Shown in pieces: positions 6,165-12,628 of a stretch of 12,628 bases of DNA. The DNA comes from Acidobacteriaceae bacterium (GTDB lineage Bacteria > Acidobacteriota > Terriglobia > Terriglobales > Acidobacteriaceae). The notes beneath the pieces are model-generated. The model saw nothing but the letters and a program-made list of their open reading frames with translations. It searched no databases and was not told the DNA's origin. The DNA is taken from assembly GCA_030040175.1 (NCBI GenBank), contig JASHUF010000162.1, forward strand, positions 1 through 12,628. Reading direction: 5' to 3'. The stretch's first letter is position 1. Each line of letters opens with the position of its first letter. Both the position numbers and the translations under genes were made by a program.

Positions 6165-6620
6165 CTAATAGGCTTCCGGCGGCCGGGCGCGCTCGAACCG
6201 CTGCCGCCGCAGCTCCCACTCGCCGGAGTTAAAGAAACGCGGTCCCACTTCGATTAACCGCGGAATCATCTTGAAGACCGCGATGCGGTTCCAGGGCCGG
6301 CCGTCGCGCATGCGGTGACCCTTTTCGTTGAGGCTGCTCACGATGCTTGAGTAGGAGAAATCCTGAGCCAGCATCTCCATCATTTCCATCAGCACCTGGT
6401 GCTCGGCCGGGTGGGCTTCGAGCCGCGCGCAATCGTCGGAGATGCGCAGCCCGTAGGGAATGTCCTCATCGAAGACGCCCTCGGAGGGCGCTTCCGCGTC
6501 CGGCAGCTCGCGCCGCCACTCAATGGACATCATCTGCCATCCGGCTGCCGTCCGCTGCCGGATCACCTCCGGGCTGAACGGGCCGGAGATCACATCGCGA
6601 ATCCGCTCAAAATAGGCCAT
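6165..6620 (-). CDS. Small protein with serine-recombinase 'recombinase' domain only
   Basis: The 151-residue product starts at ATG 6620-6618 with GGAGG 7 nt upstream. Residues about 54-122 follow the pattern of the DNA-binding recombinase domain (PF07508 type) of large serine recombinases: IPYGLRI (54-60), an acidic-helix segment (HPAEHQVLMEMMEMLAQDFS), then IVSSLNEKGHRMRDGRPWNR (93-112) and a helix AVFKMIPRLI. The N-terminal catalytic resolvase domain with its serine nucleophile is absent; instead there are about 50 residues (AAGWQMMSIEWRREL) I do not recognise. It therefore cannot be an active recombinase by itself and may be a domesticated DNA-binding protein or an orphan remnant retained as a small gene. 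The intact frame and good ribosome-binding site argue that it is expressed. It is divergent from the J-domain gene. Confidence 0.6.
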   Translation of the reverse strand: MAYFERIRDVISGPFSPEVIRQRTAAGWQMMSIEWRRELPDAEAPSEGVFDEDIPYGLRISDDCARLEAHPAEHQVLMEMMEMLAQDFSYSSIVSSLNEKGHRMRDGRPWNRIAVFKMIPRLIEVGPRFFNSGEWELRRQRFERARPPEAY

Positions 6621-6844
6621 CTCTTGCCTCCGCGCCTGATTCCTGCGCCCGGACGAGGCAATCAGCCGGCCAAGAGACGGTGCCGCATTTGGCCGTGCAA
6701 CCCGTTCAACTCACAGCACGATCTGCGCCTGTTCGCCCTGCCCGCTGCCTCGCGGCCTGTCCGGATTTGCAAATGGTCGTCCGCTTGCGGACAGAGTGGC
6801 TCCTTTACACCAAGGTAACTGCGATTTCGACCCAATCGGGCTAT
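6621..6844. other. Divergent intergenic region
   Basis: This is the left part of the 291-nt gap between the recombinase-domain gene (-) and the J-domain gene (+). It contains a tight dyad GTCCGC 6779-6784 / GCGGAC 6787-6792 and no ORF I would defend. No convincing promoter for the - strand gene was found. Confidence 0.4.
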
Positions 6845-6872
6845 TTGCTCCCCCGGAGGGGGGAGATAAAAT
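6845..6872 (+). promoter_or_regulatory. Possible promoter with palindromic spacer upstream of the J-domain gene
   Basis: TTGCTC (6845-6850), a 16-nt spacer and TAAAAT (6867-6872) form a moderate promoter about 40 nt before the J-domain ATG. A perfect 7-bp dyad CTCCCCC 6848-6854 / GGGGGAG 6859-6865 occupies the spacer and overlaps the -35 box, so it could be an operator. An imperfect direct repeat, GGGAGATAAA 6861-6870 and GGGAGGTATC 6874-6883, overlaps the -10 box. A second AT-rich box, TATAAC (6884-6889), is an alternative -10. Evidence is by pattern only. Confidence 0.35.
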
Positions 6873-6911
6873 CGGGAGGTATCTATAACTAAAAAAGGAT
6901 CTCGAGTCGAG

Positions 6912-7685
6912 ATGCCAGATTACTATGAGTTTTTGCAGATTAGCCCCAACGCTGATTCCGACACCATCCATCGTGTCTATCGCTTTCTCGCGACCCGGCT
7001 GCACCCCGACAATCCCCAGTCGGGCGATGCGGAGATGTTTCATCAACTGAAGACCGCCTACGACGTCCTCTCCCACCCGGAGCGCCGGGCAGAATACGAT
7101 GCCACGCGCAAAAGGGAGCCGGTGCACGTCGCTCCCTTGTCCACGTCCATCGACTTCATGGACTCGCTCGACGGCGAGCTCAATCGCCGCCTGGCCGTGC
7201 TCGCGGTGCTCTATTACCGCCGCCGCACCAACCCCGGCATGCCCGAAGTGCCGCTGGCCGAGATTGAATCCCGCATGGGCTTTCCCCGCGATTATCTCGA
7301 TTTCACCACCTGGTACCTGGTGAAAAAAGGCTACGTCACCCGTGCCGACAACTTTGAATTCACGCTCACCGCCGATGGCGTGGATTTTGTGGAGACACAG
7401 CGCGCCAATTTGCCCGTGCTGAATAAACTGCTCACCAGCGGTTCGGAATCCGCAGCGGCCGCAGCTGCACGCCCCGGAGAACCGCAGGCCTTCGATGCCG
7501 AAGCAGCGATTCTTTCGAGATCAATGGAACGGCCCCTCGATTGGCGGGCCGTACGCCGGAACGGCCATGCGGCCTCAGCCGAGGCAAGCGCCTGCCGGGA
7601 GGAGTGCAGCGTGCTCACCCTCGACCGCCGAGTAAACTCGCTCGACCGGCGCAGCCACTCCCGCGGCCGGCGCGCGGAGGACTGA
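6912..7685 (+). CDS. J-domain protein with winged-helix-like middle domain
   Basis: The 257-residue product begins with a J domain (about 3-66): DYYEFLQI, the RVYRFLATRL helix, the HPD tripeptide at 31-33 and LKTAYDVLSHPERRAEYD, all normal for stimulating DnaK/Hsp70 ATPase. There is no Gly/Phe region or zinc centre, so this is a class C (DnaJ-like) co-chaperone. Residues about 92-160 look like a winged helix: LNRRLAVLAVLYYRRR, a helix-turn-helix PLAEIESRMGFPRDYLDFTTWYLVKKGY, and a strand pair ending in FTLTADGVDFVE. A low-complexity Ser/Ala region follows, and the last 20 or so residues are arginine-rich (DRRVNSLDRRSHSRGRR). ATG 6912 has only a weak AAGGA 12 nt upstream. The gene converges on the response-regulator gene, leaving 17 nt and no visible terminator. 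The client and any DNA target are unknown. Confidence 0.75.
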   Translation: MPDYYEFLQISPNADSDTIHRVYRFLATRLHPDNPQSGDAEMFHQLKTAYDVLSHPERRAEYDATRKREPVHVAPLSTSIDFMDSLDGELNRRLAVLAVLYYRRRTNPGMPEVPLAEIESRMGFPRDYLDFTTWYLVKKGYVTRADNFEFTLTADGVDFVETQRANLPVLNKLLTSGSESAAAAAARPGEPQAFDAEAAILSRSMERPLDWRAVRRNGHAASAEASACREECSVLTLDRRVNSLDRRSHSRGRRAED

Positions 7686-7702
7686 CCCCCGGTCCGCGCC
7701 CA

Positions 7703-9085
7703 TCACTCGCGCACCGCGATGCCCAGCGCCTTCATCTTCCGGTAAAGATGGCTGCGCTCCAGGCCCAGTATCTCGGCCGCGTGGCTGATGTTATTGCGCG
7801 CCTCCTCAATTTTCTTCTGGATGTACTCGCGCTCGTAGGCGTCGCGCGCCTGCTGCAGCGTGGAGAACTCTTCAGTGGAGCGCGAGCCAGACTTGTGCGT
7901 GAGCGGCGGCAGGTGCTTGCGCTCGATGCGCAGCACGCGCGGATTAAGGATGAGCACGCGCTCGATCACGTTTTTGAGCTCGCGCACGTTGCCCGGCCAG
8001 TGGTACGCGGCCAGGCTGGCGAGCGCCTCTTCGCCGATCTCCATGCGCGGCCGTCCGTATTGGCGGCCGAACTCGGCCAGAAACTCGCGCGCGAGCAGGG
8101 GAATGTCCTGCTTGCGCTCGCGCAAGGGAGGCACGAAAAACGGGACCACATTGAGCCGGTAGAAGAGATCCTCGCGAAAATTTCCCTTGGCAATCTCCTC
8201 TTCGAGGTCTTTGTTGGTGGAAGCGATCAGGCGCACATCTACGCGCAGCGGCTGCGTTCCGCCCACGGGCGTGAACAACTGCTCGTCGAGTGCGCTGAGC
8301 ACCTTGGCCTGCGTCTTCAGGCTCATGTCGCTCACTTCGTCCAGAAACAGGGTGCCCGAGTCGGCGCGCTCCAGCGTCCCCCGCTGGTCGAGAACGCGCT
8401 GCTCACTCGGCCCGCCCATCCCTCCTTCCTGCCGCGCGCCGTGGCGATAGCCGAAGAGTTCCGTCTCGATGTGCGCTTCGGGAATGGCGGCGCAGTTCAG
8501 CTCCACGAAGACGCGGTCGCGGCGCAGGCTCTCGGCATGGATGGCGCGGGCGATCAACTCCTTGCCCGTACCCGATTCGCCGTAGATGAGCACGCGGCCG
8601 TTGGTGGGGGCCATCAGCCGGATCTGCTGGCGCAGCGCCTTGACGGGCACGCTCTCGCCCGTGAGCACGGAGCCTACGCTGAACTGCCGCTTGAATTCCT
8701 CGTTTTCCGTGCGCAGCCGGCGCGCTTCCACGGCGTTTTTGAGCACGATCAGCGTGCGCTCGAGCGAAAGCGGCTTCTCCAGAAAATCGTACGCGCCCAG
8801 CTTGGTGGCCTTCACCGCGGACTCGATGGTGCCGTGGCCGCTGATGATGACCACCTCCGGCCGGCTTTCCGCGGCGATCTTGCGCACATCGGCGAGAACG
8901 TCCAGGCCGTCGCGGTCAGGAAGCCAGATGTCGAGCAGCACCACGTCGTAGGGCGCGTCCTGAAGCAGCACCGCGGCCTCGGCCGCCGTGGCCGCGCCGG
9001 CCACACTGTAGCCCTCCTCGCGCAGAATCTCCTCGAGCGAGCTGCGTATCTCCGCTTCGTCGTCGACCACCAGGATGTGATCCAT
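7703..9085 (-). CDS. ntrX: NtrX/NtrC-type response regulator lacking GAFTGA
   Basis: The 460-residue product has receiver, AAA+ and Fis-type DNA-binding domains. Receiver (1-120): acidic pair Asp8-Asp9, phospho-acceptor Asp52, Ser82, Lys104. AAA+ (about 140-385): Walker A GESGTGKE (169-176), Walker B GTLFLDEV (244-251), sensor I RLIASTN, arginine-finger block FREDLFYRLN (303-312), WPGNVREL (363-370). Fis-like helix-turn-helix: NNISHAAEILGLERSHLYRK (431-450). The expected GAFTGA loop after ELFG is replaced by GARQEGGMGG (216-225) and is longer than usual, so sigma-54 contact is doubtful; sigma-70-type regulation, as in some divergent NtrC proteins, is possible. It pairs with the NtrY-like kinase upstream. 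A MITE-like insertion directly abuts its start, leaving no strong Shine-Dalgarno (only AGG before CCCTAA). NtrX is the best family guess; the signal is unknown. Confidence 0.85.
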   Translation of the reverse strand: MDHILVVDDEAEIRSSLEEILREEGYSVAGAATAAEAAVLLQDAPYDVVLLDIWLPDRDGLDVLADVRKIAAESRPEVVIISGHGTIESAVKATKLGAYDFLEKPLSLERTLIVLKNAVEARRLRTENEEFKRQFSVGSVLTGESVPVKALRQQIRLMAPTNGRVLIYGESGTGKELIARAIHAESLRRDRVFVELNCAAIPEAHIETELFGYRHGARQEGGMGGPSEQRVLDQRGTLERADSGTLFLDEVSDMSLKTQAKVLSALDEQLFTPVGGTQPLRVDVRLIASTNKDLEEEIAKGNFREDLFYRLNVVPFFVPPLRERKQDIPLLAREFLAEFGRQYGRPRMEIGEEALASLAAYHWPGNVRELKNVIERVLILNPRVLRIERKHLPPLTHKSGSRSTEEFSTLQQARDAYEREYIQKKIEEARNNISHAAEILGLERSHLYRKMKALGIAVRE

Positions 9086-9088
9086 TTA

Positions 9089-9395
9089 GGGCCTGTTAAC
9101 ACTATTAAGGCGAACAGCGCTGCCAGCGAAAATCGGGCCATACGACCGGGGTCCCCACGGAACAGTTGTTCCGTGGGGTGGAGACCAGGCGGAGGCCGCA
9201 GGCTGTGGCAGGACCCCAGTCAAGGCCGACGACAAAGTATGGCCTGATTTTCGCCGCAGCCCAAAGGGACGGGGCGGATTTTCCCGATTGCTTTGTCGCT
9301 CGTCGCTAAAATGTTTCAACATTTGCCACTCCTCGCTTCGCGCACTCGAAAAAATCCGCTCCCGCCGCTGCCGTCCTAATGGTGTTAGCAGGCCC
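9089..9395. mobile_element. 307-bp MITE-like element between ntrY and ntrX
   Basis: The ends are 19-bp inverted repeats: GGGCCTGTTAACACTATTA (9089-9107), matched by the complement of 9377-9395, GGGCCTGCTAACACCATTA, 17 of 19 identical. TA flanks both ends (9087-9088 and 9396-9397), as in a 2-bp target duplication. Removing the element and one TA joins the two genes as TAAATG. Inside are a second inverted repeat (9126-9143 / 9237-9254, GCGAAAATC.GGCCATAC, 17 of 18 matching), a perfect 11-bp hairpin CCCCACGGAAC 9153-9163 / GTTCCGTGGGG 9168-9178, GGGGTCC 9148-9154 / GGACCCC 9211-9217, and AAATGTT 9309-9315 / AACATTT 9318-9324. It has no transposase ORF. The GGGCCTGTTAACAC-style end recalls IS5-like elements, an uncertain assignment. 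Confidence 0.75.
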
Positions 9396-11689
9396 TAAGG
9401 CAGCCCCTGGACCACGGTCCTGGCGCCGGTCTGCGCGCCGCCCTCAAGCGCAGCCGGCGCGCCTGGCTCCATCAGCGGCAGGCGCACGAGAAAGCGCGCG
9501 CCCTTGGGGCTGTTCGATTCGGCGCGGATGGAGCCGCCGTGCTCCTGTACGATCTTGGCTGCAATGGAGAGACCGAGTCCGGTGCCGCGGTGCTTGGTGG
9601 AGTAGAAGGGAAGAAACAACCGTTCACGAATCTCGTCCGTAAGCCCGTGCCCGGTATCGGAGACGGCCACTTCCACGGCAGCGCCGTCCTCGCTGAGCGC
9701 GGTTTGCACGCCGAGCAGACGCAGCAGGCTGCCCTGCATGGCCTCGGCTGCGTTATCGATCAGGTTGGCCAGCGCGCGCCGGATGGCTTCCGGGTCGGCC
9801 AGCACCAGCGGCAAGCCGGGTTCGAAGTCGCGCTGCACGAGGATGCCCTGCAGCCGGTCTGAGAACAGCGCCAGCGCCTCTTCGGCCACCTGGTTCAGAT
9901 CGCAGGCGCGCGGTTGCGGCGCCGGAAACTGCGCCAGCGCGGAGAACTGATCCACCAGCGTGCGCAGGGTGCCTACGCAGCCCAGAATCACCTCGCTGCA
10001 TTTGCGGATGATGCTGGGCGAGTCAGCCTGGCCGCGATCGAGATGGCGCGCGATGCGCTCGGCCGAAAGCGCAATGGGCGTGAGCGGGTTCTTGATCTCA
10101 TGGGCCACGCGCTGCGCCACTTCCTTCCACGCCAGCTGCCGCTGCGCGCGCAGCAGCTCGGTGGTGTCTTCCACCACCAGCACGCTGCCCGCATGCCCAT
10201 TGGCCAGTTCAAGCCGCGCGCTGGTGATGGCCAGATGACTGGTGCGCCCGTGCGCGTGAAACTCGGTCTCCGTCGACGCGGCGCCCATGCGCTGCCCGCG
10301 CCGGATCACCCCGGAAAGATCTTCCAGGCACTCCGGGGGAATGAGATTGTCGATCCGCTCGCCCTTGAAGTCACCATCCTCGCGCAGGCCCATCAGGGCA
10401 GCAAACGCGCGGTTCGACTGCAACACCACGCCGTAGCCGTCCAGCGTGACCACCCCCGAAGGAATGGTCTCGACAATCGTCTCCAGCTCGCGCCGCCGCT
10501 CCTCGATGGCCTGATTGGCCGCCGTCAACTGCGCCGACGAACTTTCGGCCAGCTTGCGGCTGGCCTCGAGATCGGAGGCCATGTGGTTGAAGGAGCGCAC
10601 CAGGTCGCCCATCTCTCCGGTCGCGACGGCCTCCACGCGCTGCTCGTATTTGCCCGCCGCGATCTCGTCCATGGCATCCGCCAGCGCCTCCACGGGCCGC
10701 GTGATCTGCTTTGACAAGAGCTGCGCGATCCAGACGCTTGAGAAGAAGACCACGGCCGTTATGAGCAGCAGAGCGAGAAAAAAATTCGTTCGCAAACGGT
10801 TGCGCGTGCGAAAAAGCTGCCAGTACTCGGCAGCGCTGGAACGAATCTGCGCGGCCGTCTGGCTCAAGCCCTGCGGCATGGGCAGCGCCACCACCACGGC
10901 TTTTCCCGAAGCGGTGTCCGCGATGCCCAGGGCGTATTCCTGCCCGGCCACGCGGACGATCGGCCCGTCGTTGCGCTGCGCCGCCTCAAGCAGCGCGGTG
11001 GAGAGCGGCCCCCGCAGCGCAGTCGTCGCTCCATGGCCATCCTGGTCCAGCCTCGCGGAAAGGCTGGCCGCGCTCGATTCCGCAGGCGCCTGAAAGCCGG
11101 CCAGCAAATGGGAATCTTTGCTGTACACCAGGACAAAACCGCCCGCCAGCGTGATACGGTGCGAGACCAGCACGTCCTCGAGCTCGGGCAGCTCCTGGTC
11201 CGGCGCGCCGGAAGCCGCAATGGACTCCGCCTCCACGCGCGCGTTGCTGGCAACATATTGCGCCAGCTGCTCGACCACCCGCGTCGAATCCTCCCGCAGC
11301 TCGGAGGTGTTGGGCGAAAACCAGCGGTCGATCGACCGGTTCATCAGTTGGAAACTGAACAGGAACATGAAGACGGCGGGAGTCAGCGCGATCAGCGCCG
11401 CGCCTACCATCATCCGGGTCTGCAGCCGCGCTCCCAGAGCGTTTCCGCTCTGATCCGCATAAAGCTTGAGGATGTTGCGCAGCAGAAGAACAAGCAGCAG
11501 CAGCAGAAGAAGAAAAATGAGAAAAGTGAGCGCCGTGTAAGCGACCGTTTCCCCTGATGTTTCCGGGCTGAGAATGCGAACGCTCGAGGTGTTGAAAGCC
11601 TGCAGCGCACCCAGCAGGCCGAGAAACAGCAGCACTCCCACCGCCAGGAACGCCACCCAACGCCGCCGCGGCTCGCTCAGCAATCGCAT
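9395..11689 (-). CDS. ntrY: NtrY-like membrane sensor histidine kinase
   Basis: The 764-residue product autophosphorylates on His and should pass phosphate to the NtrX-like regulator downstream. Transmembrane helices lie at about 11-33, 48-72, 93-117 and 303-325; the roughly 185 residues between helices 3 and 4 form an extracytoplasmic sensor region. Then come HAMP (about 321-378, QITRPVEALADAMDEIAAGKYEQ), a coiled coil (about 372-405), a PAS domain (about 402-510, IPSGVVTLDGYGVVLQSNRAF), HisKA with VAHEIKNPLTP (His530), and HATPase with N box NLIDNAAEAM (642-651), DTGHGL (678-683), FLPFYSTK (692-699) and GTGLGLSI (702-709). All catalytic motifs are intact. The stop TAG (9397-9395) uses the TA duplication plus the last base of the MITE; without the insert it would be TAA after the same residue. 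ATG 11689-11687 has no Shine-Dalgarno but a TATAAT 6 nt upstream. Confidence 0.9.
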   Translation of the reverse strand: MRLLSEPRRRWVAFLAVGVLLFLGLLGALQAFNTSSVRILSPETSGETVAYTALTFLIFLLLLLLLVLLLRNILKLYADQSGNALGARLQTRMMVGAALIALTPAVFMFLFSFQLMNRSIDRWFSPNTSELREDSTRVVEQLAQYVASNARVEAESIAASGAPDQELPELEDVLVSHRITLAGGFVLVYSKDSHLLAGFQAPAESSAASLSARLDQDGHGATTALRGPLSTALLEAAQRNDGPIVRVAGQEYALGIADTASGKAVVVALPMPQGLSQTAAQIRSSAAEYWQLFRTRNRLRTNFFLALLLITAVVFFSSVWIAQLLSKQITRPVEALADAMDEIAAGKYEQRVEAVATGEMGDLVRSFNHMASDLEASRKLAESSSAQLTAANQAIEERRRELETIVETIPSGVVTLDGYGVVLQSNRAFAALMGLREDGDFKGERIDNLIPPECLEDLSGVIRRGQRMGAASTETEFHAHGRTSHLAITSARLELANGHAGSVLVVEDTTELLRAQRQLAWKEVAQRVAHEIKNPLTPIALSAERIARHLDRGQADSPSIIRKCSEVILGCVGTLRTLVDQFSALAQFPAPQPRACDLNQVAEEALALFSDRLQGILVQRDFEPGLPLVLADPEAIRRALANLIDNAAEAMQGSLLRLLGVQTALSEDGAAVEVAVSDTGHGLTDEIRERLFLPFYSTKHRGTGLGLSIAAKIVQEHGGSIRAESNSPKGARFLVRLPLMEPGAPAALEGGAQTGARTVVQGLP

Positions 11690-11695
11690 GCCGCG

Positions 11696-11701
11696 ATTAT
11701 A
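11696..11701 (-). promoter_or_regulatory. TATAAT box adjacent to the ntrY start codon
   Basis: A perfect -10 hexamer on the - strand ends 6 nt before the A of the ntrY ATG, so the predicted start of transcription is at or next to the start codon. No good -35 box is found 16-18 nt upstream (TGGCGG at best). The absence of a Shine-Dalgarno fits a leaderless mRNA. Confidence 0.4.
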
Positions 11702-11789
11702 GTGCCGCTCTCAATTTGCCGCCATGAAATCGGTGCCCAGGCGCATTTTTGGCCACTCGTCCCAATCCGATCTGCAAGACCCGGGCTCT

Positions 11790-12578
11790 TCAGATTGCGG
11801 AGCAATCCAGCGGGCTCAGCAGCAGGTTGCTGATGTTGCTCACGATCGCGTCGAAGGCAAAGCGCGGATTGGCTGAGAGTTTTTTCCATTCCGGATGGTT
11901 GCGGAATGCATCCCACTTGGCTTCGAGTTCCGCCAGATCGCCGAAGCACAGCATATAAGTCAGGCTGGGCATGCGCGAGCCGACGAGCGTATCGCCAAAG
12001 AATACGGGATGAAAGCCGGATTTTAAGAAGATCTCAAACTCGCCGGAGTGGAACATCTCCACTTTGCGCACGTGCTCGCCGTTCGAGGGGCTCTCGTAGG
12101 TGCGCAGTTGAAAGATCCGCTTTTCCTGGGCGTTGGCCGGCGGCGTGACCTTCGGCCAGCCTGCGAATGCCTTGAGCAGCCACGACTCCACGCGCTCAAA
12201 CGCCGGGGCAGCCGCGGTCGCATCCCAGAACGGCGCCGCACTCTCGAGAAAACTCTGGTCCGCGCTCAGCTTCAGATCGAGCGCTGCGAGGTCGTCCGCC
12301 GTGGGGCCGGGAACAATCAGGAAGTACGCCGGCGTCTCCGCTCCGAAGTCGAGCTGGAGCGCGCCCACCGGTCCCAATCCCATGTGCGCGAGCGCCGGAA
12401 TCAGCGCATGCGCAAAATAGTCCTCGGTCAGCTTGAGCTGGGGTCCACTGCGCAAGTTGTAACGGCGAATCAGATAGAACTCGCGCGCCGGCGCCGGAGC
12501 CGGTTGCGCGGCGCTCTCGCCGCCCAAGGCGAGCGCCGAAGTGGCAAACGAAGCGGCAAGAAACTGGCGACGCTTCAC
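11790..12578 (-). CDS. Tat-exported NIPSNAP family protein
   Basis: The 262-residue product starts at GTG 12578-12576, with GGAGG 5 nt upstream. The N-terminus MKRRQFLAASFATSALALGG is a twin-arginine signal peptide (RRQFL), with likely cleavage after the Ala-rich ESAAQPA stretch, so the protein is probably exported folded. Two NIPSNAP-like ferredoxin-fold halves follow: about 33-140 (EFYLIRRYNLRSG ... ESWLL) and about 153-258 (RIFQLRTYESP ... MPSLTYMLCFGDLAELEAKW ... NHPEWKKL), the second closer to the family pattern. Two-domain NIPSNAP proteins with signal peptides are common in acidobacteria and planctomycetes; their biochemical role is unknown. It lies 100 nt upstream of ntrY on the same strand, but ntrY has its own -10-like box, so co-transcription is uncertain. 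No clear promoter or terminator was identified for it. Confidence 0.85.
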   Translation of the reverse strand: MKRRQFLAASFATSALALGGESAAQPAPAPAREFYLIRRYNLRSGPQLKLTEDYFAHALIPALAHMGLGPVGALQLDFGAETPAYFLIVPGPTADDLAALDLKLSADQSFLESAAPFWDATAAAPAFERVESWLLKAFAGWPKVTPPANAQEKRIFQLRTYESPSNGEHVRKVEMFHSGEFEIFLKSGFHPVFFGDTLVGSRMPSLTYMLCFGDLAELEAKWDAFRNHPEWKKLSANPRFAFDAIVSNISNLLLSPLDCSAI

Positions 12579-12628
12579 GCGATCCTCCAGGTATGAACAA
12601 TCATTCTAAGGGACGGGGTCGATGTGGA

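Noticed and set aside
9100..9130. Promoter for ntrX inside the MITE (TTCGCT, 17 nt, TAATAG on the - strand)
   Set aside because: Each box matches only about three of six consensus bases; too weak to annotate.
7541..9247. 568-codon open frame on the + strand antisense to the response regulator
   Set aside because: It mirrors the full NtrX-like gene, whose domains are intact on the other strand; the translated product is Arg/His/Leu-rich with no family features. Long antisense frames are normal in GC-rich genes.
9089..9395. Reading the ntrY-ntrX spacer as a gene or as a degraded transposase
   Set aside because: Frames here are short and interrupted by palindromes; no transposase motif was seen, so a non-autonomous element fits better.

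Overview
This GC-rich window looks like a chromosomal segment of an acidobacterium (probably class Terriglobia). That placement is inferred from the gene mix (rplM-rpsI-rpsB-tsf in one run, an NtrY/NtrX-type two-component pair, a Tat-exported NIPSNAP protein, a GT87 membrane glycosyltransferase) and from several dispersed hairpin repeats whose style I associate with that phylum. I could not run a search to confirm it.

Left part (1-4756). A partial membrane/TPR-like protein gene on the + strand ends at 916. Its stop codon overlaps a near-consensus promoter, and about 165 nt downstream lies a perfect 12-bp intrinsic terminator, so 948-1115 is a candidate small RNA. On the - strand, read right to left, come rplM, rpsI, rpsB and tsf. 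They are headed by a strong promoter (TTGACT, 17 nt, TATTCT at 4540-4568) and a hairpin-rich leader of about 320 nt. The spacers inside this run are the most remarkable DNA in the window. Both the rplM-rpsI and the rpsI-rpsB spacer contain a 122-bp palindromic element built as five heptamers, a 52-nt core, and five inverted heptamers. The rplM-rpsI spacer is almost nothing else, and the element there supplies the rpsI ribosome-binding site. An intrinsic terminator/attenuator separates rpsB from tsf.

Middle (4757-7685). A GT87-like membrane glycosyltransferase (+) appears to start at a CTG codon behind a perfect Shine-Dalgarno. It converges, through a degenerate paired-hairpin repeat and a bidirectional terminator, on a small protein (-) that matches the DNA-binding 'recombinase' domain of large serine recombinases but has no catalytic domain. 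Divergent from it is a J-domain protein (+) with a winged-helix-like middle and an arginine-rich tail.

Right part (7703-12578, all - strand). A GTG-started, Tat-exported NIPSNAP-family protein is followed by an NtrY-like membrane sensor kinase with a TATAAT box 6 nt before its ATG (possibly leaderless). Then comes an NtrX/NtrC-type AAA+ response regulator that has lost the GAFTGA sigma-54 contact motif. A 307-bp MITE-like element with 19-bp terminal inverted repeats and a TA duplication sits exactly at the ntrY/ntrX junction. Removing it and one TA restores TAAATG, that is, stop and start codons directly abutting.

No tRNA, rRNA, CRISPR array or complete transposase gene was seen.
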